Below are positions 26,026 through 35,756 of a stretch of 64,000 nucleotides of DNA, piece by piece. Positions within the stretch are counted from its first letter, which is position 1. Each line of letters opens with the position of its first letter. Position numbers and translations under genes: made by a program. Source of the DNA: Planctomycetota bacterium (GTDB lineage Bacteria > Planctomycetota > UBA8742 > UBA2392); NCBI GenBank assembly GCA_003576915.1, contig QEVF01000015.1, positions 40,466 through 104,465 on the forward strand. The letters run 5' to 3'. The notes under the pieces are model-generated. The model was given only the letters and a program-made list of their open reading frames with translations. It made no database searches and was not told the DNA's origin.

Positions 26026-28209
26026 CTACTTCCCTTCGATCTGCGTCACGCCCAGACGCGCCATCTTGCGAACGTAGTAAACGACCGACCATGCATCGAG
26101 ATCCGTCCAGCCGTCGTTCTGCTTGTTCATGGAGGTGCCGGCAATGCCGTTATACAGCGTGAGGTAGATGTCCTCGGCGCTGCTGCCCAGCTTGAACTGG
26201 CCCACCCAGAAGTTGCGCGCCGGAATGCCCATACGGTTGATAATCTCAACGCGCTTGCCGCCCCAGCCGTCGCCCTCACTGCCGTGGCAGTCCATGCACT
26301 GGCTGGCCACCTTGCCACCGGTCTTGGTCGCGATGTCACGCTTCTTCTTGTAGATCTCCTCGCCGCGCTTTTCGAGATAGGCGATGGTTACGTCATTGCC
26401 CGCCTCGTCCTTCTTGGGAATGGCAGGAATGGCGACGCGATTGGCAAAGCTCTGCTGCACGGCCTTGAGCGAGTAGTAGTCGGTGATGCCGGCGTCAATC
26501 TGATCCTGCGGGGCGCCTTTCATCAGCTCGGCCAGCTCCGCGCGCCCGGCCTTGTTGTTGCCCAGGTACATCACAAAGTTCACCAGGTCCCATATCTCCC
26601 AGTCCGTCATGAACGGCCACGCAGGCATGGCCGAACCCGGCATGCCGTTGCGCAGTGTGTGGAACAGGTCGCGCGGCAGGGGCAGGTCGCTGCGTTCGTT
26701 GCTGCGGTACTTGTAGACCGTTGAGTAACCCAGGTCCTTTCGGATCTTGCCGTCCTTCTCAAGCGTGGCGCTCAGGGTCAGGTTGCGCGGCTCAGGCACG
26801 AGCCAGCGGGCCGCCGGACCATAGCCGTTGCCTACCATGGAGAATTTGCCTGGCTTGCTGGGCTCAAGGTATTCGAAATCGGTGCTGAGGGTGAGATAGT
26901 CGCTGTAGCGCTCGTTGGCGTAGCTGTTGTCCTCCAGGCCGCCGTGGCAACCCACGCACTTCTTGCCGAAGAGGTCGGCACCGCGCTTGACGCTCTGGCG
27001 CCAGGCCTTGAGGCGATAGCGCGCGGCATCGGATTCCAGCCAGTACTCCTGTTCCTCGCGCGTGAGGGAGGCGCCGTCCACGATCTTTTCCAGCACCTTG
27101 GCCACGGCTGGAGCAAAAACGTGATCGGGCTCGCCTGTGGGCTTGCTGACGGCGGGCTGGATGCGCCAGTTGCCCGAGGCAAAGCCTTTCTTGCGCATGT
27201 ACTTCAGGAACTTGTCGCGGGCTTCGTCGCTGCTGTCGTTCTTCCAGGCCTCGAACTTTGAGACGAGTTCCGAAGTCGTGCCGATGTTCGTGCCGCGCGT
27301 CTGGATGTAGGCGACGAGGTCAATCATCTCCTGCGTGGGACGATGGGTCACGCGCACGATGGGAAAGCTGCCCGGCGCGATATCCCCGACGGCGACGCCG
27401 CTGCGGCCTTTGTACAGAACCCAGGCGCGGTCCTTGTATTCGTCGCCCGTTTCCTTGAGGAAATCAAACACCACGGCTTCGGCCGTGGCCGCGTCGCTGG
27501 CGTTGAAGTACTTCTTGTCGCCGGCCCATTTGGCGTAGATCTCGTCCTCGAAGGCCTTGCGGTCGCTCTGGGTCAGGGGCACGAAGTAGCGCGAAATGCC
27601 GCCAAAGGGGGGCATGATGCTCTGAGGCACCGTGTACTTGGGGTTGAAAAAGTGGGCGTAATGCCAGTCGTCGGTCCGCAGGCCGCCTTCGCGCAGCAGG
27701 TCCGGGCCTACACGGCGCGTAGCGAAATAGTGCGGCGACTCCCAGCTGGCTTCGCCGATCTGTGCCGTGGGGCCCCAGCGGCGGTTTTCGTAGTCAAAGG
27801 GGCGCACGAACTGGCTGTGGCAGTGCCAGCAGACGGACGCCTTGTACAACTCCTCGCCGCCCTTGACGCTGGGCGTGTTCAGCACCTTGCCTTCAGGGCT
27901 GAGCGAAACGTTGTGCAGGGCTGCCTGGTAGGCGCCCCACGCGGCAAACTTGTCCTCGAGCGGCTTGCGGTCTTTCTCGGGCGGGAGGTCGGCTGCGGCC
28001 ATGGGGTAGTAAAGCGCCTGGGCGAATTCGGCTTCCTTGAAGCGGCTGAGCTCGTCGTACTGAAACACCTTGACGCGCTCGCCAGTGATCACGTTGGTGA
28101 CGAAGTGGAAGTCAGGGTCCGTCTCGACGTCCAGCCACGCCACGCCCACGATGGCCATGAAGGTGAGGAAGTAGAAACCGACGCCGGCGAGAAGAATGTA
28201 TTTTTTCAT
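26026..28209 (-). CDS. ccoO: cbb3 oxidase subunit II (CcoO/FixO) fused to a diheme cytochrome c
   Basis: 727 residues, more than three times a normal CcoO (about 200-250). An N-terminal membrane anchor (YILLAGVGFYFLTFMAIVGV) leads to the FixO domain with heme site CWHCH at 127-131 and the family hallmark FVRPFDYENRRWGP, HYFATRRVGPDLLREGGLRT and DWHYAHFFNPKYTVPQSIMP. A further 400 residues carry two more heme sites, CVGCH at 418-422 and CMDCH at 638-642. No separate ccoP is in the cluster, so the extension probably does the job of the diheme CcoP. Large insertions separate the CcoO hallmarks and the hemes. It follows ccoN by 55 bases. Confidence 0.93.
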   Translation of the reverse strand: MKKYILLAGVGFYFLTFMAIVGVAWLDVETDPDFHFVTNVITGERVKVFQYDELSRFKEAEFAQALYYPMAAADLPPEKDRKPLEDKFAAWGAYQAALHNVSLSPEGKVLNTPSVKGGEELYKASVCWHCHSQFVRPFDYENRRWGPTAQIGEASWESPHYFATRRVGPDLLREGGLRTDDWHYAHFFNPKYTVPQSIMPPFGGISRYFVPLTQSDRKAFEDEIYAKWAGDKKYFNASDAATAEAVVFDFLKETGDEYKDRAWVLYKGRSGVAVGDIAPGSFPIVRVTHRPTQEMIDLVAYIQTRGTNIGTTSELVSKFEAWKNDSSDEARDKFLKYMRKKGFASGNWRIQPAVSKPTGEPDHVFAPAVAKVLEKIVDGASLTREEQEYWLESDAARYRLKAWRQSVKRGADLFGKKCVGCHGGLEDNSYANERYSDYLTLSTDFEYLEPSKPGKFSMVGNGYGPAARWLVPEPRNLTLSATLEKDGKIRKDLGYSTVYKYRSNERSDLPLPRDLFHTLRNGMPGSAMPAWPFMTDWEIWDLVNFVMYLGNNKAGRAELAELMKGAPQDQIDAGITDYYSLKAVQQSFANRVAIPAIPKKDEAGNDVTIAYLEKRGEEIYKKKRDIATKTGGKVASQCMDCHGSEGDGWGGKRVEIINRMGIPARNFWVGQFKLGSSAEDIYLTLYNGIAGTSMNKQNDGWTDLDAWSVVYYVRKMARLGVTQIEGK

Positions 28210-28264
28210 GTTTTAGCTGCTCGTGATTCGCGCTTCGATGCGAGCCCCAGGCCTGCGGCGCCTC

Positions 28265-29695
28265 TTACACCAACCTCGGGTTGGCCGAAGGCTTGCCCCA
28301 GAACATCGTGGCAATGATGTTGTAGGCAAAGCACAGCATGCCCACGTCCATCAGGAAGCCGCCGATGGTGCGGATGTGCCAGTAGAAGCCCAGCACATCA
28401 AGCGTGTCCGGCCAGTCCGTGTTGTTGATGAGCATGTGGCCCTGAACGATGCCCGCGATCCAGAGGATCAGGGCCATGAACAGGAAGCCGAAGAACGTCA
28501 GCCAGAAGTTCAGCCGCGCCAGACCGACGCTGTAAACCTCGCGGCCTGCCAGCTTCGGAATCATGTAGTAGAAGGCCGCCATGGTCCACAGGCTGAACAC
28601 GCCGAAAAGCGCCAGGTGCGCATGGCCCACGACGTAGTCGGTGAAGTGAATGACGGGCTGCAGCGCGCGCAGGGCTTGCGTGGGCCCCTGGAAGCAGGTC
28701 GTCAGGTAGTATACGGCGCCCAGCACCAGGAACTTGACCACCACCGTGTTCGCAAAGAGGTCCCAGCGGCCCTTCAGCGTGCCCCAGAAGTTGGCCAGCA
28801 CCGTCCAGACCGGCACGATCAGCATCAGCGAAGAGACAATCGCGATAGTCTCCACCCAGTCAGGAATAGGGCTGAACAGGTAATGGTGGGCGCCTGTGAA
28901 CGGATAGAAGAAGGCCAGGGCCCAGAAACCGATCATCGAAAGCTTGTGGGAATACAGCGGGTTGCGCGTGGTAACAGGCAGCAGGTAATAGGCAATGGAA
29001 GCGCCCATGGGCGTGACCCACAGACCCACCACGTTGTGCAGGAAGAATCCGTTCATGGCCGCGCTGTTGGCGCCCGTGCTGTTGGGCAGCGCTGCGACAA
29101 AATTGCCGACGATATAGTTGATGGCGGTCCAGGTCATGCCGGCCATGAGGTACCAGAGGCTGACGTAAATCTTGGGTTCACGCCGGTTGGCAATGGTCAT
29201 GAACAGGTTCGTCAGCGTGGCGCTGAGGCCCAGCGTGATGAACACGTCGGCCAGCAGGTTCATCTCGGCGAACTCCAGCCCCTGGTTGAAGCCCAGGTGC
29301 ACGCCGCCGATGCCCAGCACCATGCCGATGTTCCAGAGAATCACGCCGGCCCAGGAAAGACCCGGCTTCCACAAAGGCCGTGAGCAGAGCTTGGGCACCA
29401 TGTAGTGCGCAAAGGCGATGGAGCCCGTCGAAAACCAGCCATAGGCCACGCCCTGCGTATGCGAGATGCGCATGGGACCGTACAGCGTGGCGAACCAGTC
29501 TCCCAGCAGCCAGGGGAAGTTGAACTTCAGGCTCGTGAAGAATCCCGCCCAGGGACCCCAGGTGACCCAGAACAGCGCGGCAAGACCCCACGCGTAAATG
29601 ATGCGGCGGTCCACCAGCGGTTCCAGCACGGAAGCCGAGAGCTTCTCGTCGTGGCCTGCAGCCGCGCCGGAATGAACTTCGATAGCCCCTGCCAT
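28265..29695 (-). CDS. ccoN: cbb3-type cytochrome c oxidase catalytic subunit
   Basis: Heme-copper oxidase subunit I that reduces O2 to water at a heme b3-CuB centre. 476 residues with about twelve membrane helices. Expected histidine positions are visible: MRISHTQGVAYGWF (heme b), FFLHNVVGLW and TGAHHYLFSPIPDW (CuB site), and VVGHAHLALFGVF (heme b and b3). It begins with AGGA seven bases before the ATG. The HxHLAL form differs from the more common HVHSGA, and the CuB-HH segment reads GAHHYLF rather than GPHHLHY, so this is a divergent CcoN-like lineage. It should be compared with NO reductase (NorB) on a tree, although CcoO, CcoI and CcoS next door argue for an oxidase. Confidence 0.93.
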   Translation of the reverse strand: MAGAIEVHSGAAAGHDEKLSASVLEPLVDRRIIYAWGLAALFWVTWGPWAGFFTSLKFNFPWLLGDWFATLYGPMRISHTQGVAYGWFSTGSIAFAHYMVPKLCSRPLWKPGLSWAGVILWNIGMVLGIGGVHLGFNQGLEFAEMNLLADVFITLGLSATLTNLFMTIANRREPKIYVSLWYLMAGMTWTAINYIVGNFVAALPNSTGANSAAMNGFFLHNVVGLWVTPMGASIAYYLLPVTTRNPLYSHKLSMIGFWALAFFYPFTGAHHYLFSPIPDWVETIAIVSSLMLIVPVWTVLANFWGTLKGRWDLFANTVVVKFLVLGAVYYLTTCFQGPTQALRALQPVIHFTDYVVGHAHLALFGVFSLWTMAAFYYMIPKLAGREVYSVGLARLNFWLTFFGFLFMALILWIAGIVQGHMLINNTDWPDTLDVLGFYWHIRTIGGFLMDVGMLCFAYNIIATMFWGKPSANPRLV

Positions 29696-29730
29696 GTTTG
29701 CGTCCTGTGTCAGCGGAACAGAATTGAAGG

Positions 29731-29759
29731 GCGGGTTTCGCGCCGGGCGCGAAACCCGC
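29731..29759 (-). other. Strong intercistronic hairpin between the cupredoxin and ccoN genes
   Basis: Perfect 13-base stem GCGGGTTTCGCGC / GCGCGAAACCCGC with a 3-base loop. No T-run follows, so it looks less like a terminator than an RNA-stability or attenuation element between the two genes. Confidence 0.6.
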
Positions 29760-29774
29760 TTGCAGCCTTGAGGT

Positions 29775-30782
29775 TCAGGCCATCTTGTCGAGGTCGACGG
29801 CGAACTCGACCTGGCCGGCCTTGACCTCGACTTCCTTCTTCAGCACGGCGGAGTTGGAAGTCTCGTGCCAGACCTGAAGTTCGTACTTGCCGTCGGCCAC
29901 GTTTTCCAGGGCCACGACGCCCTTGTTGTCCTTGTTGGTCCAGCCGACGTAGGCGTGGTCCGTCACCATGATGCGGCCCAGTTCCCAGGAGTGCAGAGAG
30001 CAGCTCACGGAGTAGTAGCCCTTGCGGATGAAGCCGAGGCCCTCGGTGTTGAGCTTGCCGTTGGCGGCCATGGTTCCGCCGTTGGAGATGTTGGGGCCAT
30101 TGCCCGTGGGGGCAACGCCCGAAGTCGCGATGGCGTGGTTGACCGGGTCTCCGTTGACCCAGGTGACGTGGCCCCTGGCCGCCACATCGTGGACGCGGGG
30201 CTCGAAACGGAAGTAATGGTTCTGAACTTCGACGGCGCTGTGGGTGTTTTTGGCGACCTTGGCCACGCCCCGGGGTTCCAGCACCACAATGCAGTTGGCC
30301 AGACGCACGGCGTCGCCGTCCTTGAGCGTGAGAACCTTTTCATTGACGACGTACTTCGTGCCCAGCGGGTTGGGCTGGGGGTAATACTTGTCAACGTCGA
30401 CCTCGCCCATGGCCCGGGCGCCGTCGTCGCCGGTCAGGCCCGAGGCCTTGAGGCTGGGGTCCGTCCACTCAACGTGAGGGCCCTTGTAGTTCACGGTCAC
30501 CTTCACGGTCTGCTTGCTGGAAAGGTCCGAGGCGTTGACGACCTCGTACACGCCGGGATCGGCGGAACCGCCGTCGCTGGAGCCGCCGTCGCCGCCGCCG
30601 GCAGGGGGGCGCTTGCCGGAAGACTTGCCGCCCTTGGGCGCGGTGCGTCCGTTGCCGGCGCTGTCGCCGCCGCATCCTGCGAGCGCGAGGGGCGTGATCA
30701 CCAGGCCGCTGGCGAGCACCATGGACGCGCCGAGGAACTTGCGGCGCTCTTCGTTGGTGTTGTGCTTGTTGTCCGACTTCAT
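29775..30782 (-). CDS. Exported cupredoxin-like lipoprotein
   Basis: 335 residues. The N-terminus has a twin-arginine-like motif (ERRKFLGAS), a hydrophobic core and a lipobox (LALAGC), then a Gly/Ser/Pro-rich linker. A cupredoxin domain is suggested at about 190-290, with copper-ligand candidates in NHAIATSG (His) and in SVSCSLHSWELGRIM (Cys, His). In this planctomycetal-type family the site usually reads CDVHPWM, with methionine as third ligand; here the methionine position is glutamate. The end (GKYELQVWHE) matches the family's C-terminal beta module. It lies between the b6f-like genes and ccoN, so an electron shuttle from complex to oxidase is plausible but unproven. Confidence 0.82.
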   Translation of the reverse strand: MKSDNKHNTNEERRKFLGASMVLASGLVITPLALAGCGGDSAGNGRTAPKGGKSSGKRPPAGGGDGGSSDGGSADPGVYEVVNASDLSSKQTVKVTVNYKGPHVEWTDPSLKASGLTGDDGARAMGEVDVDKYYPQPNPLGTKYVVNEKVLTLKDGDAVRLANCIVVLEPRGVAKVAKNTHSAVEVQNHYFRFEPRVHDVAARGHVTWVNGDPVNHAIATSGVAPTGNGPNISNGGTMAANGKLNTEGLGFIRKGYYSVSCSLHSWELGRIMVTDHAYVGWTNKDNKGVVALENVADGKYELQVWHETSNSAVLKKEVEVKAGQVEFAVDLDKMA

Positions 30783-30863
30783 GGCTTTCTCCGTGTTGTT
30801 TCGAAGGTCTCGATCTCGAGCTTCGTTGTCTTGCCCCCGGCAAGGGACTAACAGTCCGCGTCG

Positions 30864-33800
30864 TTACTTGATGCCCGGTTTCGCGTTCTGAATGCGGTTG
30901 GTCAGGTCCTGCAATTCCTGCTGGCCCTCACGGGTCTTCGGGTAATGGAACAGCAGGTAATCGCGCAGGACTGCCGCGGGGTCGGCCGGCATCTGGTTGG
31001 CCGGCCAGCGGCCCGAAGCGTCCAGCTTGATGATCTTGGCGTAGTCATCGGTGGAGAAAATGGTCTGGCCCCTGGGCAGACGATTGCCCTGGCGATCCAT
31101 GTCGCTGAAGAAGTCAAACATGCGCGCCTTGGGCTGAATCAGATCCGGATTCAGGAACCAGCCATGGACCCATTGATAGCGTACACGGTCCTGGGCCCAG
31201 GCAAGATTGGGTGCCTTGCCGCCCGGCACGCGGTAACCGTCGACGTCCTCGCGGTACTCGTGGCACTGGTTGCAGGCATTGCTGGCCATGACGGCCTTGC
31301 CGAACTGCTGGTTCTGCTCGTTGAGGGTCACGCTGGGCGGAGCCGAGTAGGCCAGCGGCGCCTTGGCGTAATTGGCCAGGAACGCCACGATGGTGCGCGC
31401 CTCGCCCTCCGTCAGGCCGAAATTGGGCATGCGCAACCCCAGATCAAGGCCTGTGCCGTCGCCGGCGGCCTGCATGTGGCGGATCATGTGCGGGTGCTGC
31501 AGCCAGGCCACCGTCCAGGCCGGGTTGAGGCGCAGGCCGGCGTCATGGAGTCTGGGCGGCGTGTTCAGATTCAGGTTGTCGCCTGAGCCAAAGCGTTCCG
31601 TGCGCCGAATGGTCGCTTCGTGCCGCCCAAGGTCGTGGCAGCCCACGCAGTTGTACTTGCGCATCAACCACCAGCCGTCCGCGTTGACTTTGGCGTCGCC
31701 CTTGAGCTTGTAGAGGAATTTTTCCGTCGGCAGCTTGGTTTCGCGCGAGCCCACGATGAACATCGTGATCAGGCGCGATTCTTCGTCGTCCAGCTCGAAC
31801 AGGGGCATGCGCAGGCGCTCAAACCAGTTGCTCTTGCGCTTGCCCTTGTCGTACTGGCGGGGGCTGTAGACCTTGCCGGCGAACCAGGAAATCTTGGTGT
31901 CGTAGTCGTGCTTGTCGTGGATGAAGTCGCGGCGGTAGGCGCCGGGCAGTTCAAAGCCGCCGCCGCCCAGCGTCTCAAATCGGGCCCGCGTCATCAGGGG
32001 CGCAAACGGTGATTGCGCCGCTGCCCTGGGGTCGTCGGGCTGCGGGTGCTCGTGCATCAGGCCGAAGTCAAGGCGCTCGATCAGCTTGCTTCCCTCGTAG
32101 GTCAGCTCGGTGCCGATCTTGCCCTCTTCTTCCAGCCCGGGAATGTTGTGGCAGGAAGCGCAGCCGTAGTAGGCCACATACTTGCGCCCGAACCCGGCAT
32201 AGGTCGATTCTTCGAGCTTGTGCCGCGCGTTGCGGATCTTCTGGGTGGCCGCGACGATTTCCGCGGAGAAGCGGCTGACATCCTCGCCGCGGCTCAGGGC
32301 CTGGGTCATGTCCGTGCGGGCCCGCGCCAGCGCTTCGCGCCCGTCGTAGAGGGCGTCCATCCACTTCTTGAACTCGGCATAACCCGCCAGGGCGTGTTCC
32401 CTGGGCCCGGCTTCGCCCGCCTCGGGATCGTCGCCCTGGCCAACGGGCAGGATCGGGATGTCGCGAACGATGGACTCCACAATGGTGCCGGAGCCTTCCA
32501 GGAAGGCGTAGGGTTTGTCGCCGCCCGTGCGCTTGAAAATGTCGTGCTGCGGCGCATCCAGGGCTTCCTTCTCGGGGTGCTTGAGGCTCTTGAGGTAGGC
32601 CACCACCAGCTTGGCCTCCTGGATGGCCTTGAACACCGTCAGATCCTTGCGCAGGGCCGCCACTTCAGGGCCCGTCAGGTTGATGCCCGCCGGAGCGAAG
32701 CTGGTCTCCGGCCGCAGGTAGAAGTCCGTGCGCGTATAATCCGCCACGCCGCCCTTCTCGAAGGCTGCCTTGATACGGGCTTCCAGGGCCGCCACGCTGG
32801 CGGCGCTGAGATCGAAGTCCGCCGCCTGGGACCAGATGGCCGGCATGACCGAGTGGGGGTCCTTCTTTCGGGGCTGGAGTATCCATTCCACCAGATAGTC
32901 GGCGCTGTTTTTCTCACCCACGCGGGAAAGGTTCGCCGCCCAGGAATAGGCCTGTTCATTTTTCAGCAGCAGGCCGTTCTTGTCCTTGCCTGCCCGTGCC
33001 GGGTCCATGGTGGGCTTGCCGTCCCGGGTCAGGTACTTGCCGACGGGGTTCGGCACCGCGTCCTTGCCTTTGCCCACAACCTCGAGGTCCGGCTTGTCCG
33101 TGTGGCAACCCATGCAGCCGCGCGTCTCGAACAGGTCTTTGCCGCGACTTTCCGCCTCTTTGTCGCCCACCTTCACGCCGTAACTGTTGCCGCCTCCGGG
33201 CGTGTTGACGATGCCGCGCTCGTTGGCCCAACGCGCGGCCTGCCAGACGTAGGCCGAGATGAGCTTGAGGGCGTCCACGTTCTCGCTGTTGAGCACGTGA
33301 TTGCCCCACTCGTCGAGCACAGCCTCGCCGGTCTCCGCGTCCTTCTCGTAGCTGAAGGGGCCGTAGAAGAAATGGGGCATCTTGGTGCTTGGCCTGAAGC
33401 CCTTGGGATAGCGGATCCAGCGGGCGAGCCAGCTCTTGTCCTCCAGCTTGACGGCAAGCTGGGCCAGGTTGGGGCCGACGTGCTTGTATTCGGTGTTCAG
33501 CTCGCCTAATCGGTTCTCGGCGGCTGCAATCTGCCGTTCGACTTCATAAAGCTCGAATTGTCGGGCCTGGAGATCGCCGGGCAACCTGTTGTACTCGGCC
33601 TCAATGGCCCGGTTGTTCGGGTTGGCCGCGTAGGCGGCCTCCACCTCGCGGAAGCGGCGCTGCAGCTTGTCGATGGCGGCCAGCACCGCCGATTCGCGCA
33701 CGCGGATGTCACCGAGGTCCTTGGCGACCTGCATACGCTCGTCGGCCTGGGGCTCAAAGCCATCGTATTTGTGGCAGCCGTAGCAGCCGTTGCGCAGGAA

Positions 33801-35756
33801 CTGGTCACGGGCAGCCTGTAGCTGGGGCGCGCCTTCGAGCTCGATCTGCTTGTTGTGGCACATCTGGCAACCGGCCTCGTAGTAGCCGTCCTTGAAAAGC
33901 TGCCAAAGCGAGTGCTTGTAGTAGCCGTGGGCGTGGTTCACGCCGTGGATGTGGCGCCCGTTGCCTTCGTGGCAGGTGGTGCAGCCGAACTCGCTGGGCT
34001 TGTGGACGTCCAGCAGGCCATGGGTGGCCGGGTGGCTGGCGAACATCAGCAGGTGCTCGCGCACATAACTGCGGAAGTCCCGCGAGAGGTAGCGGAACAG
34101 CACGCGGAACCTGCGGGCGGTCACGGCCTCCACGAATTTGGCATCATTGAGGATGGCGGCGGGGTCGTCGAAACTCTGACCCAACTCACCCATTTCTCCC
34201 TTGAGGAAGCCCTCAGCCCGGGCCAGAGCCATGAGGCCAAAGCCGGCCTTGGCGGCGGCGTCGAACTTCTTGCCCTTGCCGTAGCGGCGCTCATAAGGCG
34301 TCAGGCCATCGTTGTCGGGTTCTTCGCTGTACTTGAACTCGTGGGCCCCGGCGGCGTCGGCCAGGTCCTTCAGGGTGGGCAGCGGGTCGCTGGAGGGTTC
34401 AAACTTCTCAAACTCGAACTCGGCGATGGGGTAAGCCTTGCCGAAGTGCGGGCTCTCAAGTTCGAAGCGCACGCGCTTGAGTTCGTCGGCCGTCAGGCCT
34501 TTGAAGTAGTCGCGCGTAGCGTTCTTGTCGATGTAGGCGGCCGCCACGGAGACGCCGGAGACACGCCAGAGCTCGGCCTGATCCATGCCGGCCTTGTCCG
34601 TCCCGCTGTGGCAGCTTTCGCAGCGGTCCACGATGTTGTTCGCGCCCTGGTTCTGGATGAAGCGCTGCTGGATGTCGATCTTTGTGGAATTGATGCCCGC
34701 AATGCGGCTGCGGATGGCGTCCAGGTCAGCCGTAAGGCGCTGCACCAGCTTGCGCTGCTCGATGCGCGGAGCCTCGAGGTCGATGCGCTCGTTGGTCAGG
34801 GCGTTGATCTCCTCACGCAGCTGAAGCTGCGCCGGAGCGCGGCGGAGCACGCGTTCTTCGCGCGACAGGAAGGCGGGGTCGTTGACGATGTTCTTGTCGC
34901 GGCCTGAATCAAACAGGTAGAGGTCGGCCAGGTATTTGGCGCGCTGGTTCTTGAGGCCCGTCTGGTCCGTGACCAGGCCGTCAATGTCGGTGTAGGCCTT
35001 CTCACGGATCGAAATGCGATAGCCGATGCCCTGGATCGGGGCCGCCTGGCGCAGGTAGGCCTTGAGGTCACGCTCGTAGGCGCCCTCGCTCTTGAGCAGT
35101 CCTGCCGCGTCGAGCGCGAGGCGCTCGACCTGGGGCATGACGGCGCGGGCCGCCGCGATTTTCTGCTCGGCGCTTCCGGTGTTGGATTCTTTGGTGAGGT
35201 AGAGACGGGCGAGGGTTTCCACGATGGAGGCGTCGAGGGCCTTGAGCTCGTCTTCGACTTCCGCGACCTCCTGCTCGATGTTGGCCAGGGCCGGGATTTC
35301 TTCGTCGTTGCGCAGGTCCTTGGGCAGGGGCGGGTTGACGGCCTTGAGCCGGGTGATCAGTTCGTTTTCCCAGGCCACGAAGGCTTCGCGACCTTCCACT
35401 TCGAGGTAGCTCTGCTTGAACTCATCGAGGATGCCGGCCGCTTCGTTTTCGGCGGAGGCGATGGAGCCGGCGTACTTGCGGTCCAGCAGTTCGAGCCGGC
35501 GCGTCAACAGCACGCCCAGCTCGGCGCGCTGCTCCGCCTCCTGCTCTTTCACGACCCAGTAATTGTGGGCCACGTCGAGGTAGCGGGGCTGATACACGTG
35601 GCGCCAGGGCTGCCGCAGGTAGAACTCATCAAAGAACATGTAGGCCAGGGCAGCGACCATGATGGCGACGGTGATGGTCAGCGGCGTCAGCAACGACTGC
35701 TGAACAATGGGATCAGCCGGGTCGTCGGTGGGCTTCTTCTGGGCGAGGTTCGTCAT
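30864..35756 (-). CDS. Giant octaheme c-type cytochrome with coiled coils, membrane-anchored
   Basis: 1630 residues. One N-terminal membrane helix (about 22-44) places the rest in the periplasm. Eight CxxCH heme sites: CESCH 379, CTTCH 592, CQMCH 630, CYGCH 658, CMGCH 881, CASCH 1199, CVGCH 1370, CNQCH 1495. Long charged coiled-coil stretches lie at about 60-380 and 690-760. The heme sites are widely spaced rather than packed, which suggests several small cytochrome c modules strung on helices instead of a compact multiheme core. Position directly after subunit IV and before the cupredoxin suggests it replaces cytochrome c1/f as acceptor of the Rieske protein and spans to the oxidase. I do not recognise this exact architecture. 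Confidence 0.9.
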   Translation of the reverse strand: MTNLAQKKPTDDPADPIVQQSLLTPLTITVAIMVAALAYMFFDEFYLRQPWRHVYQPRYLDVAHNYWVVKEQEAEQRAELGVLLTRRLELLDRKYAGSIASAENEAAGILDEFKQSYLEVEGREAFVAWENELITRLKAVNPPLPKDLRNDEEIPALANIEQEVAEVEDELKALDASIVETLARLYLTKESNTGSAEQKIAAARAVMPQVERLALDAAGLLKSEGAYERDLKAYLRQAAPIQGIGYRISIREKAYTDIDGLVTDQTGLKNQRAKYLADLYLFDSGRDKNIVNDPAFLSREERVLRRAPAQLQLREEINALTNERIDLEAPRIEQRKLVQRLTADLDAIRSRIAGINSTKIDIQQRFIQNQGANNIVDRCESCHSGTDKAGMDQAELWRVSGVSVAAAYIDKNATRDYFKGLTADELKRVRFELESPHFGKAYPIAEFEFEKFEPSSDPLPTLKDLADAAGAHEFKYSEEPDNDGLTPYERRYGKGKKFDAAAKAGFGLMALARAEGFLKGEMGELGQSFDDPAAILNDAKFVEAVTARRFRVLFRYLSRDFRSYVREHLLMFASHPATHGLLDVHKPSEFGCTTCHEGNGRHIHGVNHAHGYYKHSLWQLFKDGYYEAGCQMCHNKQIELEGAPQLQAARDQFLRNGCYGCHKYDGFEPQADERMQVAKDLGDIRVRESAVLAAIDKLQRRFREVEAAYAANPNNRAIEAEYNRLPGDLQARQFELYEVERQIAAAENRLGELNTEYKHVGPNLAQLAVKLEDKSWLARWIRYPKGFRPSTKMPHFFYGPFSYEKDAETGEAVLDEWGNHVLNSENVDALKLISAYVWQAARWANERGIVNTPGGGNSYGVKVGDKEAESRGKDLFETRGCMGCHTDKPDLEVVGKGKDAVPNPVGKYLTRDGKPTMDPARAGKDKNGLLLKNEQAYSWAANLSRVGEKNSADYLVEWILQPRKKDPHSVMPAIWSQAADFDLSAASVAALEARIKAAFEKGGVADYTRTDFYLRPETSFAPAGINLTGPEVAALRKDLTVFKAIQEAKLVVAYLKSLKHPEKEALDAPQHDIFKRTGGDKPYAFLEGSGTIVESIVRDIPILPVGQGDDPEAGEAGPREHALAGYAEFKKWMDALYDGREALARARTDMTQALSRGEDVSRFSAEIVAATQKIRNARHKLEESTYAGFGRKYVAYYGCASCHNIPGLEEEGKIGTELTYEGSKLIERLDFGLMHEHPQPDDPRAAAQSPFAPLMTRARFETLGGGGFELPGAYRRDFIHDKHDYDTKISWFAGKVYSPRQYDKGKRKSNWFERLRMPLFELDDEESRLITMFIVGSRETKLPTEKFLYKLKGDAKVNADGWWLMRKYNCVGCHDLGRHEATIRRTERFGSGDNLNLNTPPRLHDAGLRLNPAWTVAWLQHPHMIRHMQAAGDGTGLDLGLRMPNFGLTEGEARTIVAFLANYAKAPLAYSAPPSVTLNEQNQQFGKAVMASNACNQCHEYREDVDGYRVPGGKAPNLAWAQDRVRYQWVHGWFLNPDLIQPKARMFDFFSDMDRQGNRLPRGQTIFSTDDYAKIIKLDASGRWPANQMPADPAAVLRDYLLFHYPKTREGQQELQDLTNRIQNAKPGIK

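Noticed and set aside
28265..29695. NorB (nitric oxide reductase) instead of CcoN
   Set aside because: Neighbouring ccoO, ccoI and ccoS are specific to cbb3 oxidases; a tree would settle it.
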